A DNA stretch of 64,000 bases, taken from positions 67,915,719 to 67,979,718 of the forward strand of contig OY720348.1 in the NCBI GenBank assembly GCA_963082975.1, in the 5' to 3' direction. The stretch's first letter is position 1, and the number at the start of each line of letters is the position of its first letter. This document shows, one piece after another, positions 24,063 to 35,646 of this stretch. The notes beneath the pieces were generated by a model, which had not been told where the DNA came from, did not search any database, and saw only the letters and a program-made list of their open reading frames with translations. This DNA is from Labia minor. Lineage: Eukaryota; Arthropoda; Insecta; Dermaptera; Spongiphoridae. A program made the translations under genes and the position numbers.

Positions 24063-25922
24063 TTAATGAGATGTATGCAGTTGTTTTCTTGAAACAAGAA
24101 TCTCAATATCTGGCTTAATATTGGAAACTTTTAATCTAAGATCCGGCTCTACATTTAATTTGTTTCTATATTTAGACTTAATATAAAATAGTACCGAAAA
24201 AGCTTGTTCGCATAAATATGTTGTGCAGAATGGAATCAAGTGTTGAAGTGCTTTATTTGCAAGCGCAGGATAATCTGACCTGAGAAGTAACCAAAAGTTG
24301 CTCAATTCAGTTTTGTTAAATTTTAGTTTATAAGTTGTATCACATGATAATTCCACGAGAATATCTTGTTCAGGTGCAGATAAATGTTTAGCATTTGTAA
24401 TTTCCATATTAAATGGATCTCTGATCCAGTTATTGCAAGGATTAGGAGTAGAAAAATACTTCCTGAAGTTGCTTTTCAAAGTAATTAAATGTTCAACAAA
24501 TAATTGACGCGTTTGATTAAGCAATTTTTCACTGGAGCTTTCTATGAAATCATTGAGAGTTGGAAAAGACTCATATACACCGTTCTGGATGCGTTTCGAC
24601 CACAAGTCGATTTTTTTAATCATTGCTTCTATTTTATCTTCAACTTTAAATATATTTACAACAGTACCTTGCAGGCTCAAATTAAGTTCGTTCAATTTTG
24701 TAAAAATATCAGTCAAGTAAGCCACCTTAGCTAACCAGATAAAATCATTGAAACATTCGGTCAGTTCAAAATGCGCATCTATTAAAAACAATCGTATTTC
24801 ATCTCGAAGCTCAAAAAGGCGAATGAGTACTTTCCCGCGGGACAACCAACGTACATCTGTATGTAATAATAAATGTGTATGTTGACTACCCATTTCCTCA
24901 CACAAAATTTTAAAAACTCTGGAATTAAGTGGACGAGCCTTAATGAAATTGACAATTTTAACTACTTCGTCTAATGTTCTTTTCAAATCTGGTGACATAT
25001 TTTTGGCTGCTAATGATTCTCTGTGAATGCAGCAATGATTCCAAACAACCTGAGGCGCAACATTTTTAATAAGAGCAATCAATCCAGTTCTTGTACCTGA
25101 CATTGCACGAGCACCATCAGTGCAAATTCCAACACATTTTGGCCACTCTATTTCATTTTCGGTTATAAAATTATTCAAACTGTTAAATATGTCATTAGCT
25201 GTCGTTCGTGAAGGTAGTGAATCACAAAACAATACATCTTCTTGTATTTGATTTTCAAACTCATATCTAATGAAAGCTAACAAATTGGCATTATTAGTGA
25301 CATCAGTACTTTCATCCAATTGTAATGAGTAATAGTGACTTTTGCGCACTCTCGATATTAATTCTTCTTTTATATTACATGACATGTCTTCAATCCTATT
25401 CTTAACCGTATCATTTGATAATGAAATCAAATTTATATCGTTTGCTGCTTTAGTTCCTAACATTATATTTGTAATTACTTTTGTAGCAGGAAGAATTAAT
25501 TGCTCTGCTATATTATGCGGCTTTCCTGCTTTAGCAATAAGTAGAGCTACTTCATATGATGCCATTACTGCTTTCTTACTCATACCACCAGATCCCGTCT
25601 TTACCATCAATTTCTGACTTGAATTAAGTTCTTCTTTTTTCATTTTAAAAAATTCGATAGACTTACTAACATGCTCGCTGTGCTTTGTTTGTAAATGACG
25701 TCTGAGATTAGCAGGTTTCATACTTTCATTGGATAAACTTTCCTGACATAGAACGCAGACTGGTCTTTCCACATCATTGTTGCAAATATAAGTAAATCCA
25801 AATGATAAATAATCATCCGAATATTTTCTAGTTTTGCGTTTCTTGGTAGAGTTTGCTGTTGATGCCTCATCATCTGATTCTTTCCGTTTCTGTGTTGAAC
25901 CAGTTTGTAGCCAACGATCCAT
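24063..25922 (-). CDS. hAT transposase with BED zinc finger (ZBED5/SCAND3-like)
   Basis: A single uninterrupted 619-residue frame starting MDRWLQTGST. It catalyses cut-and-paste transposition of its own element. The BED finger has C56, C59, H76 and H81. The RNase H-like catalytic acids are all present: D203 (LQLDEST), D269 (GICTDGARAMSG) and E572 (CEQAFS). The CxxH motif is at 297-300 (CCIH), WLSRG follows at ~359, and the C-terminal hAT dimerisation segment is YPALANKAL...FSVLFYIKSKYRNKL. It is similar in kind to the vertebrate ZBED5/SCAND3/FAM200 proteins. Terminal repeats and target duplications surround it, so it is a transposon gene, not a domesticated one. The lack of stops suggests recent mobility. 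Confidence 0.93.
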   Translation of the reverse strand: MDRWLQTGSTQKRKESDDEASTANSTKKRKTRKYSDDYLSFGFTYICNNDVERPVCVLCQESLSNESMKPANLRRHLQTKHSEHVSKSIEFFKMKKEELNSSQKLMVKTGSGGMSKKAVMASYEVALLIAKAGKPHNIAEQLILPATKVITNIMLGTKAANDINLISLSNDTVKNRIEDMSCNIKEELISRVRKSHYYSLQLDESTDVTNNANLLAFIRYEFENQIQEDVLFCDSLPSRTTANDIFNSLNNFITENEIEWPKCVGICTDGARAMSGTRTGLIALIKNVAPQVVWNHCCIHRESLAAKNMSPDLKRTLDEVVKIVNFIKARPLNSRVFKILCEEMGSQHTHLLLHTDVRWLSRGKVLIRLFELRDEIRLFLIDAHFELTECFNDFIWLAKVAYLTDIFTKLNELNLSLQGTVVNIFKVEDKIEAMIKKIDLWSKRIQNGVYESFPTLNDFIESSSEKLLNQTRQLFVEHLITLKSNFRKYFSTPNPCNNWIRDPFNMEITNAKHLSAPEQDILVELSCDTTYKLKFNKTELSNFWLLLRSDYPALANKALQHLIPFCTTYLCEQAFSVLFYIKSKYRNKLNVEPDLRLKVSNIKPDIEILVSRKQLHTSH

Positions 25923-26151
25923 TTTATGGAGTAATTTATTAACATTGAACTACAATAATATAAATATAATATAAATATAATATAAATATAACGAATTATT
26001 ATTTACTAGCTATGTTTTAATATGATTTTAAATGAATGTTTTAATATCATTTTAAATGAATGTTTTAAATCATTTTAATAAATGTTTTAAATCATTTTAA
26101 ATAAATGATTTAATATCATTTTAAATGAATATTAATTTATATAATAAATAT

Positions 26152-26245
26152 ATTTCGTAATTTGATTCTAAAATATTATTAATTTCGTAATTTGATTCTA
26201 AAATATTATTAATTTCGTAATTTGATTCTAAAATATTATTAAAAT
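26152..26245. repeat. 35-bp unit repeated three times
   Basis: TTCGTAATTTGATTCTAAAA plus TATTATTAA occurs three times in succession, inside the hAT element. A single related unit occurs at 27804. Confidence 0.8.
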
Positions 26246-26424
26246 AAATATTTTTTATTCATAAAACTAACTTATACTTACTCTCAAAAACAGCCTTTCT
26301 GGGAAATTGCAAAATGTGTTTAGTGTTTTTATAAAATAATGATCATGCAAATTACACTAAAAATTAAAAAAAATTATTAGCTATAATAAACTATTATTAG
26401 CTATAATTTAATTATAATTAATTA

Positions 26425-26540
26425 AATTAATAAAAATAATTTAAAGATACAACTCGTTGAGAAATGAACTTATAATTAACATTAATAAAAATAATTTAAA
26501 GATACAACTCGTTGAGAAATGAACTTATAATTAACATTTG
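26425..26540. repeat. ~60-bp direct tandem duplication
   Basis: AATTTAAAGATACAACTCGT followed by TGAGAAATGAACTTATAATT is present twice, at ~26439 and ~26491, within the hAT 5' non-coding region. Confidence 0.8.
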
Positions 26541-27053
26541 CTTTAAAACTGTTTAAAACCCCAGAGTGGACGCTGACAATTTGGGTTTTTCCGGGTAAGA
26601 CTGTCCCCTCCCCTGGTTTTCCCCAATAACAAAGTGAAAGAAAATTCCCTTATATGCCTCCCCTTCCGAGCCCCTAAGAGGGGTTATTTTAAAGGAACAA
26701 TCGAAAAATGATTTTAAATGAATGAATGGATGAAAATTCAAATTTTATATATAGTTTTTTATATATGTTTATTTATTCACAAAAAATTAATTGACATAAT
26801 TATCAATTTAATAAAATAAAATAGTATTATTAATAGTATTAAATTATAGCCGTAATTCTCTAGGAGGATATAGTTAAACAATGAACTTTAAATATTTATA
26901 TATGTATATATTTTTACGATGATTTTTTTCCGAGGACCGCGGACCCCCAGTAAAGGCTTCGCGGACCCCCAGGGGTCCGCGGACCACAGTTTAAGAACCA
27001 CTGCCGTATAGGGTTCCGCGACTCCAGAAAGTTTGAAGCCAACTGGTCTAAAG

Positions 27054-27357
27054 GAATAATTAAATGCGGGAATGAATTATCAGAAGCATTTAAAATTCGG
27101 AATGGGTTATTGACTATCACCCCAATTTTATTTAATTTAGTACTGGAATTTGTGATTAGACAAATTGGGGAATAAACAAACGAAATACAATTCAACAAAA
27201 AAATTAAAGTATTAGGCTACGCAGACGACTTAAATATAATAGGAGATTCCGCAATTGTAATTAAAGATGGCGTAGAAAAATTAATCAAAGCAGGCAAAAA
27301 GGTGAAACTGGAAATTAATAATTCTAACACAAAATATTTAGTAACAGAGAGGAACAG
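27054..27357 (+). mobile_element. LINE reverse transcriptase fragment
   Basis: The plus frame, continuing across the MITE from 23260, reads KCGNELSEAFKIRNG, then TPILFNLVLEFVIRQIGE, a stop, and KVLGYADDLNIIGDS with the YADD catalytic motif of non-LTR reverse transcriptases. The region before PILFN has lost the usual RQGD. It is dead. Confidence 0.75.
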
Positions 27358-27358
27358 T

Positions 27359-27625
27359 ATTATCTATCTATCTATGTGGCTCTATGTAACTCGAAAGTTC
27401 TTAGCCGCAGCATTCTGAGCCACAACCCTCCAATATTTTCCCGCCATTCTTTCCTCTCCCATTTTAGCCACGTGCTCTGTCCATCGCAGCCTTCTCGATT
27501 TTATAATCCTAACTATATCTGGAGATGCATAGAGATCATGCAATTCCTCGTTAAGCAGTCTCCACCATTCCCAGGTGACCTCATCCTTCTTTGGCCCATA
27601 AACGCTGCGAAGAATCCGGAAAAAA
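27359..27625 (-). mobile_element. LINE 3'-end fragment, opposite orientation
   Basis: The minus strand reads VTWEWWRLLNEELHDLY, then ASPDIVRIIKSRRLRW and HVAKMGEERM. Same family as 21565-21885. It abuts the plus-strand fragment at a TATC tract. Confidence 0.75.
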
Positions 27626-27689
27626 TAACGAATAGGAATATATATATATATTACCTGGTTGACCGAGCCGCCACTCAAATAATTTAAAT

Positions 27690-28105
27690 TTAAAAGAACA
27701 TAAATTAAAACAAAATAGTCATAAAACCTACAGCCCTTAATCGTATCTATTAATGCACTGAAAGACAGAAAAGTATGGCCTGTGGATATAACATAATATA
27801 TCGTTCGTAATTTGATTACAAAATATTATTAAAATAAATATTTTTAATTTTATTTTATTTATAATATTGTGTATTTAGGGAAGCGCTGTCTGACGTAGTT
27901 GCTGACGTCATTTAAATTTCCTATTTTAAATTAAGAAAAAAATATTAAAGATGATAAAGGCTGATACCAATACAGATCGATTTTTCTTTATAAATATTAT
28001 CTATGGTATGAATTTCAAAAAAATACTTCGATTAATATTTCAAAAATACAAATATATATATATATATAGAGGCAATTTTTGCTAGTATAATAAGATTATA
28101 TATTA
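27690..28105 (-). repeat. Dispersed repeat D, copy 2
   Basis: Uninterrupted counterpart of 1745-2900: shared AGAAAAGTATGGCCTGT, GGAAGCGCTG, CAATTTTTGCTA. Another scrap (AAGGGCTGTATGTTTTATTA) lies at ~41660. Confidence 0.6.
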
Positions 28106-28199
28106 TAAAATTAAAGAAAGTTGACTTGTCTACATTTGTATTTGAATATTCTTTCTCTTATTTTGTTTATTTTTAATTTATAAATTAAAATAATATATT

Positions 28200-28509
28200 C
28201 CAATTTGTCCCACTAGATAGCGTTCACGACCAATTTATTTGATTATGTCATTGAACACTTCACGTGGTGGTTTGGCTGGCTGCCTGCCTTTCAATTTTAG
28301 AGATTCAGTTTCTCAGTCCTTCAGTCTTCCACCGGACAGGCAAGGTTCCACATCACTAAACATTTTTTTGCTTACCATCCCTTGAATCACAAATTATTCT
28401 CAATTCCATTGGGAATACCTCGCTTAATCTTACCATCTGATTGAGTATGGATTTGTTGTTTCTTTACTAGATTATTAATAAAAATTTGAAGCATGTCCGC
28501 AAAAAACAG
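28200..28509 (+). promoter_or_regulatory. Candidate promoter/5'UTR and first coding exon of SLC26 gene
   Basis: A less A+T-rich stretch with several TCAGT initiator-like motifs (28309-28333) precedes ATG TCC GCA AAA AAC AG/gtaaat. The 17-nt coding piece ends in phase 2, exactly what the next secure exon at 46544 requires (it starts with one base completing a codon, giving MSAKNREPLYQ). No other start fits between here and 46544 that I could see. The start of transcription is not determined. Confidence 0.55.
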
Positions 28510-29191
28510 GTAAATTAATTATAAATTAGTCATTTAATAAATAATTCGTTGGACTTTTGAATAGGAAACATTCAATGTATTTAATTCTATGATTGATTGT
28601 GATTAATGTGTGATGAATCCAAACAAATGTCACATTTAGTAAGAAATCGTTATTGAATTTTTGTTCCAATTTCTTTTTTTAATAATATTCATCACATCCT
28701 AAAGTTCATTATGTTTGTTATTGCGGTTCGCTTGTTGCGAAAGAGGAATATTTTTATATTTTAAGATAATATTAAAATATTTTTAATTATATATAATTCT
28801 ATTGATTATTTTTATAATTAATTTATTCAATTAATTTATTCAGTTAATTTATTCAATTAATAGTAAGTAAATTCCAGTAAATAAGATCTTAGGCTATGTT
28901 AAGTGGATATAAATATAGAAAGATTTATTCCTATACTTCTGATAAATAAATATCAACCACAAAATCACATTAATTTTTTTTTATTAAATATTTTTAGAAT
29001 TATAATAATTATTTTTATGTCAATTATTATATATATATATATAAATAAAAATATGATGTCATTAAGTAATGTTTTATTGACTAATTCACTAATTATTCAC
29101 TTATTCCTAATTTTCGATTTTTTTCGGTTCGGTTTGAATATAAGAAAATTATTTAATTAATTAATTTTTTAATTTTTCTATATCTAATTTA

Positions 29192-29231
<40 letters not shown>

Positions 29232-32200
29232 AACTTGAAAATACAAATCTGAGCATTATCTGAAGATTCCGATAAAATAATTGACCGATAATAAATAAAA
29301 TATTCATTTTTATCTTCAATTTTTTTCCTGCCTTTTTAATGGAAATGAGTTATCGATTATTTTTTTTTCCACTTTGGCTACCACCAATCTGATTATATTA
29401 TTTTTTGTTTTTTTTGTTTTCTTGAATGATCACTTAACATGCTAACCCTTGGAGATGATGGATGTTCTTTATAAATCGTTTTTTTTTTTCATTTACTATA
29501 TTTTTACAAAATTCACTTTTTAATTTATTCATTTTTTTTTAGATAATATTCTTTTATCTATTTACTATTATTCAATTAACTTGAAATATTCATAAATAAA
29601 TTGAATTTTCTAATATCTATCTATTAATATAAATAATTTTATATTATATGATTGGGAGGAGGGGAAATTTTGATTCCAAAAAAATAATTAAATATATTTA
29701 ATAGTTTTTATATTGACTATCCATTTTTTTCCTTGTTTTAAGTATTTATAGAAACTAGTCATTCAGTCATGGATTTGGATAATATTTTACCAGTGGGTTC
29801 CTTTTTTAATTCCAAATCAACTTTTCTTATTCAATTTTTGCGGGTCGCTTCTAGTATACAAAATAAAAATTATTAAAGTTTACCAGATTAGTTCATTATG
29901 AAGATCGAAATATGATGTCATTAAGTAATGTTTTATTGACTAATTCACTAATTATTCACTTATTCCTAATTTTCGATTTTTTTTTGGTTCGGTTTGGATA
30001 TAAGAAAATTATTTAATTAATTAATTTTTTAATTTTTCTATATCTGATCCGAACTGAAAAAAAACACAGAAAATTAGTGGAGCCATTTGATGGTCAAATT
30101 AATAAAACATGGTAGCTAAATAGAATATCAATGGATTTATATGTAAATTTAAATAATTATTATCTCGTGAACTAAAAGAGACCAGCAAAAATTGAATAAA
30201 AAAAGTTTATTTGGAATTAAAAAAAGGAACCCACTGGCAAAGTTTTTACCAAATCCATGACATAAGGACTAATTTGAATAATTACCAAAAATGGAAATAT
30301 TAAAATAAAACGTTATTTTTTACATCAACTATCTTACTATCTTATTTATATCTTAAGATTATTTATTTATTTTTATATCTAATCCGAACTAAAAACACAC
30401 ACACACACACACACGGAAAATTAGTGGAGCCCTCTGATGGTCAAATTAATAAAACATGGTAGCTAAATAGAATATCAATGGATTTATATGCAAACTTTAA
30501 TCCTTTTTATCTCGTAAACGAAACGCGACCCGCAAAAATTGCATAAGAAAATTTATATGGAATTAAAAAAGGAACCCACTGATAAAGTTTTATCCAAATC
30601 CGTGACTGGATGACCAGTTTATATAATTACCTTGTTTTATAATATCTTTAATATAGAAATGTATATTGCAATATAATGACATATTTTCTTTTAGTATAAA
30701 CTTCATAATTTAATTTAAGTAATATTAATGAGTATTCATTAATAAATACCGATTTTATCATGCAAAAAGAACAAATGAAATTGAAATTATTAATCACTAA
30801 AAATCATTAAAAAATTTCAAAAAATATCCAACTTCTATTATATATATAAAATAATAAATAATAATAATCCTAAGATTAATTATAAATATAATATAAGAGA
30901 TCCTGTCAACAGAGTAGAATAAATAAAAAAGGCAATTAACTATCTAATTTCTCTCGAATGATTTCCTATGACCTATTTTGATAACGTTACTATAGTTTTA
31001 ACATTAAAATGAATGATTAATCGTTTCGATCATCTTAATGTAGTATATCAAGGAAGTATTTATGAAATTTTAAAGATAATTTGTTAGACAACCGGTATAA
31101 TCATGTTAGTTGTTTTAATCTCTTGAAATCGAAAATAATTACTATCTCGCCAGAGATAGTATTGCGATCATGAAAATTTTCGATGTCGAGATTTTGATGT
31201 TTTTATACGTTTTGAAGGTCCCTGAGTCATTTTCACTAAGGTTAAGAAAAATGTCTGTATATGTGTGTGTGTGTATGTAGACAAGATTACACAAAAACGG
31301 TTTGAGCTAGAATCATGAAATTTGGTATACGGGCATTATTCAAAATTCGTAGTTTTCTATCAACTTTTGAGAAATGTAGCTCAACCGGAAGAGGGTCATT
31401 ACTTACCACGTTTTGATTTTTTTTCCTACTAAAGTGACCGTAAAAATAAAGATCTATGTTTTATATTTTTTCACATGATTAAAAATTTTATAAAACTGCT
31501 ATATATAGAATTTTAGCTTAATTGAATCGCTGTAAGTACCAGAATTAATTTTTTAACACTGCAAATCACGCAGGACCATTATCTAGCACGTTTTCATTTT
31601 TTTTTTCTCTAAACCAGTGATTCTCAACCACTGTGCCGCGGCACTTTAGTATGCCGCGAGATTATGAGGCTCTTAAACATTTCCGACTTTTTTCCTAAAT
31701 TTTTTCAATTTGGTTCTAAATAAAAAAAAAAAAGCTAAACCGTTTTTGGGACCACTTTTTTCAATATGGTAAACTTTTACACTTATCTTTTTCTTTGTGT
31801 GCCGCCAAATTTTTAAACCGTTAAAAGTGTGCCGCGGAAAAAAAAAAAGTTGAGAATCACTGCTCGAAACGGACCGTAAAAATAAAGATATATGTTTGAT
31901 AGTTTTTCACATGATTAAAAATTGTATAAAACTGCGATATATAGAATTTCGCTGAAAGTACCAGAATTAATTTTTTAACACTGCAATACACGCGCCAACA
32001 CGTGACGTAGTGCCATCAACAAAGAGCAAAATATGCGCTGGTTTAATAAAAATTATTTATTAATTTTTAATTTATAATTTATAATTAATTAAATTTAATT
32101 TAAATATAATATATGTTATTTAATCCAATTCAAATTGTGAGATTGTTGAGTGGAGACACTCCATTATTTTATTATGATTTATTTATTTATTATAACAAAA

Positions 32201-32660
32201 TATCCATCTTTTTGGATTAATAAAGAAAATTTAATTATAATAACGTTACAAGTGCATATGAAAAAAAAAATGATTTCTATTGAAACCTGCCTAAAGTTTG
32301 ATGACCGCCGTCGGTATAATAGAAACTAAATTATATCTAAACTAATAATGCGTGAAGATAAATCTCAATGAGATTTCATTATCTTTAATTTTCTAAACAA
32401 ACTATATATTTAATCTTGATAATTGTTAAAAGGACAGCTTAAAAAAAAACAAATTCATTATATAACTTCATCTTTCAATTTTATTATTACTGTGGCCGCA
32501 TTTTATTCAATTAAAATTCCATTTTAAACATAAGAAACTATTCTAAGTTGGACTTCAACGAATTTATGTTGGTTTTTCCTTATTTTTTCTTATTTTCCTT
32601 ATTCACTTCTATTTTATATTTAAATGATATTTTTAGTTCTTTTATAACCTAGATTGCAAA

Positions 32661-32711
<51 letters not shown>

Positions 32712-33822
32712 TATACACACGAGGACTGTTCAAAAGAAAAGGTGAATTTTGAATTTTCTTGGGCTGTGTACACATTCGAATATTGAATTTTTTTTTTTGT
32801 TATGTTGGTACACATATGTTTCTCATATGTTGACATTATCAGCCATTTTGGATTAGTAGTTTGTTTTTGACAACTGAAAAAGTTAGTCACGTTTTGTGTG
32901 TTCTTCGATTTTTTACTTAAAAAAATAAAGAAGGAATACTACAAGGAAGTTATACAACGTTTTTGGCCAAAAACCACACCGTAATCATGCCTCAATCACC
33001 GTATTCACCAGATTAGTCTCCCTGTGACTTTTTTCTATTCTGAGACCAATGAAAGGAAAGCGTTTTGCCACAATGGATGAGATAAAGTCGGAATCGAAGA
33101 ACGAGCTGATGGCCATACCGAAAAGCTCACAGTCAACATTTTAAGTTCGAGCACTTTCTTCCATTTTTAACGCAAAAGTTAATACAGAATCTTTAAAAAA
33201 TCGAGGAACACAGAAAAACGTAACCAACTTTTTCAGTGGTCGAAAACAAACTACTAATACAAAATGGCTGATAATGTCAACTTATGAGAAACATATATGT
33301 ACCAACTTAACAAAACAAAAAAAATCGATAATCGAATGTACACAGCCCAAGAAAATTCAAAATTCAAAATTTTTTTGATCAGACCTCGTATATGTTTATA
33401 TTGGGTTATAATATTTCTAAATATTTATTTTGATATTCGTATTTTATTATCATTTATCGTTTATTGAATAAGTTTTTTAATAATGAAATATAAGGAAATC
33501 TAAAAAAGTTATAAACTTGAGATATTTAATAAAATTAATACCGACTTTTCCCAACTCATTAAGTCTCCCCAAACAGACAGAAATTTAAATAAATTAAAAT
33601 ATTTATTTTTCTAATTTAAATACAATTTAATTTAAACTTGTGAGACATAATAATTGATATACAAAAATATTGAATGTTCTTAGTTGTGATTTAAAAATGG
33701 CTGATAATATCATGATACGAGAAATATATGTGTACCAACTTAACAAAAAAAAAAATTTCGATAATCTTATGTACACAGCCGGAGAAAATTCAAAATTTCC
33801 CTTTTCTTTTGAACAGATCTCG

Positions 33823-33853
<31 letters not shown>

Positions 33854-35609
33854 TTTTTATATATATATATATATACTTTTTAGTTTGGTCATAGCTCAAA
33901 ATTGAAATATTTTTTTACATATCTTATATAAGTTTCTACTGTATTGACCAGTGAAACCAGATATTGTTTTAAAATTTTTGTTGTTGTTGTATAATTGTAA
34001 TATGGTAAGGTGATTGGGTTCAAATTAAATAGCGATATAATATTAGCTTAACGATTGGTGCCAGATAAGCTTTGATGAGCGTCGAGTGGCGAGAAAAGTG
34101 ACGTCGCGACGACCAAGTCGCTCGTGACTCTTCAAAGGTCCTTTTCAAACAAAGAATACAAAAACAGTCTCATTAAGATAAAGAAATAATATCATTAATT
34201 TATAATCGTGAAATATTATTCTTTTAATTTTCAATTTAAACTATCATTTATATGTGATAGTCCCCAAATGACTTTTGATTTGATATAATTATGATTTTAT
34301 TTCTTTTTAATTAAATATATTAAGAATAATGAATATTATTTAAGATCTAAAAATTAAATAAGCTGGAGTGTCTCCACTCGACTATCTCGCAAATTTGAAT
34401 TGGATTAATTAACACATATATTATATTTAAATTAAATTTAATTAATTATAAATTAAAATTATAATAAATAATATTAATTAAATCAGCGCATGTTTGGCTC
34501 TTTGTTGATGGCACCACGTCACACGTTGGCGCGTGAGATTTGTAGTGTTAAAAAATTAATTCTGGTACTTTCAGCGAGTTCATCAAGCTGAAATTCTATA
34601 TATAGCAGTTTAATACAATTTTTAATCATGTGAAAAACTATCAAACATAGATCTTTATTTTTACGGTCACTTTAATGGAAAAAAAATCAAAACGTGGTAG
34701 GTAATGACCCTCTTCCGAAAGATCCAGATTTCTCAAAAGTTGGTAGAAAACTACAAATTTTGAATAATTCCAGTATACTAAATTTAATTATTCTATCTCA
34801 AACCGTTTTTGAGTAATCTTGTTTACATACATTCACACACACAGAGAGAGAGAGACATTTTTCTCAACCTTAGTTAAAATGATCCAGGAACCTTCAAAAC
34901 GTATAAAAACATTCAAATCTCGACATCGAAAATTTTCGTGATCGCAATACTATCTCTGGCGAGATAGTAAAAACAAGATTTTAAAAATTTTTCTAAAATG
35001 TCAAAAAAAAAAAAATTAATTATTGAAGAGGAAATTAAAAAACCATTATTAATAAAAAAAAATCGAATTATGGAATAATAATAATTGAAAAAGTGAAATT
35101 GAATGAGCGATAAAAAGCAAAGTGATCTTGAAAAGGAATAATCGAGCGGAATGAAAACAAAAAAAAAGGGGGGGGGGGAGAAAATATGTCACTTTACTTT
35201 TTTATTACTATTTATCAGGGTTATTAAAAGTTTGACAAAATTTTTCATATATAAATATATATTTATGTAAAAGAGTTGAAGTTTGTACCATAAAATTCTC
35301 TATAAATTGTTTCATAAAAATTTGTCTATAAATATTTATTATAGTTTAGAAAATTGCAAGAGATTTAGATTTAATGTTATTACTCCAATAGAATCTTAAA
35401 TATATATAATTTGGTTATGAAAATTTTACTGTTTGACCAGAATATTGTTCACAAGATTTCTGTTACCCCCCCACATGCATAGGTCAACGAAAAAATAACA
35501 CTTTTTTGGAATCAAAATTACTTGAAACGTAAGGATCTGTGAAAAAACGAGTTTACAAGACCTTTACTCTCAAATTGAAAAATAAAAAGAATTTGGATTA
35601 AAGAAATAA

Positions 35610-35646
<37 letters not shown>

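Larger units (their letters stand above)
23677..27003 (-). mobile_element. Complete hAT element with intact transposase
   Basis: Bounded by an exact 8-bp duplication CCGTATAG (23669-23676, 27004-27011). Ends CATAGGTTCTTAAACT and, inverted, CAGTGGTTCTTAAACT, each followed by GCGGACCCC-type runs. Length 3327 bp. The minus-strand transposase is at 24063-25922. The 5' non-coding part (25923-26900) contains 35-bp tandem repeats at about 26152-26245, a duplicated ~60-bp unit at 26425-26540 and a less A+T-rich block at 26560-26700 of unknown role. Confidence 0.93.
23285..27045. mobile_element. hAT-type MITE split by the autonomous hAT element
   Basis: Ends CAGTGGTCTTCAAACTGG and, inverted, CAGTTGGCTTCAAACTTTC. 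Exact 8-bp duplication GTCTAAAG at 23277-23284 and 27046-27053. Its left part holds a HINE-B fragment (23384), a hairpin (23478-23582, arms AAAAGTAAAAGTAAAATACC and complement) and an extra internal end-like copy (GTTTGAAGACCAC at 23614). The 3.3-kb element at 23677-27003 is nested in it. Confidence 0.8.
28510..31140. other. SLC26 intron 1, first part
   Basis: A+T-rich. It holds (TA)n at 29196-29230 and the palindromic element described at 29745-30285. No exon recognised. Confidence 0.4.

Noticed and set aside
24504..25617. Plus-strand open frames inside the hAT element.
   Set aside because: Antisense shadows of the 619-residue transposase.
24063..25922. Domesticated ZBED-type host gene.
   Set aside because: Matching terminal repeats and an exact target duplication show it is still part of a transposon.
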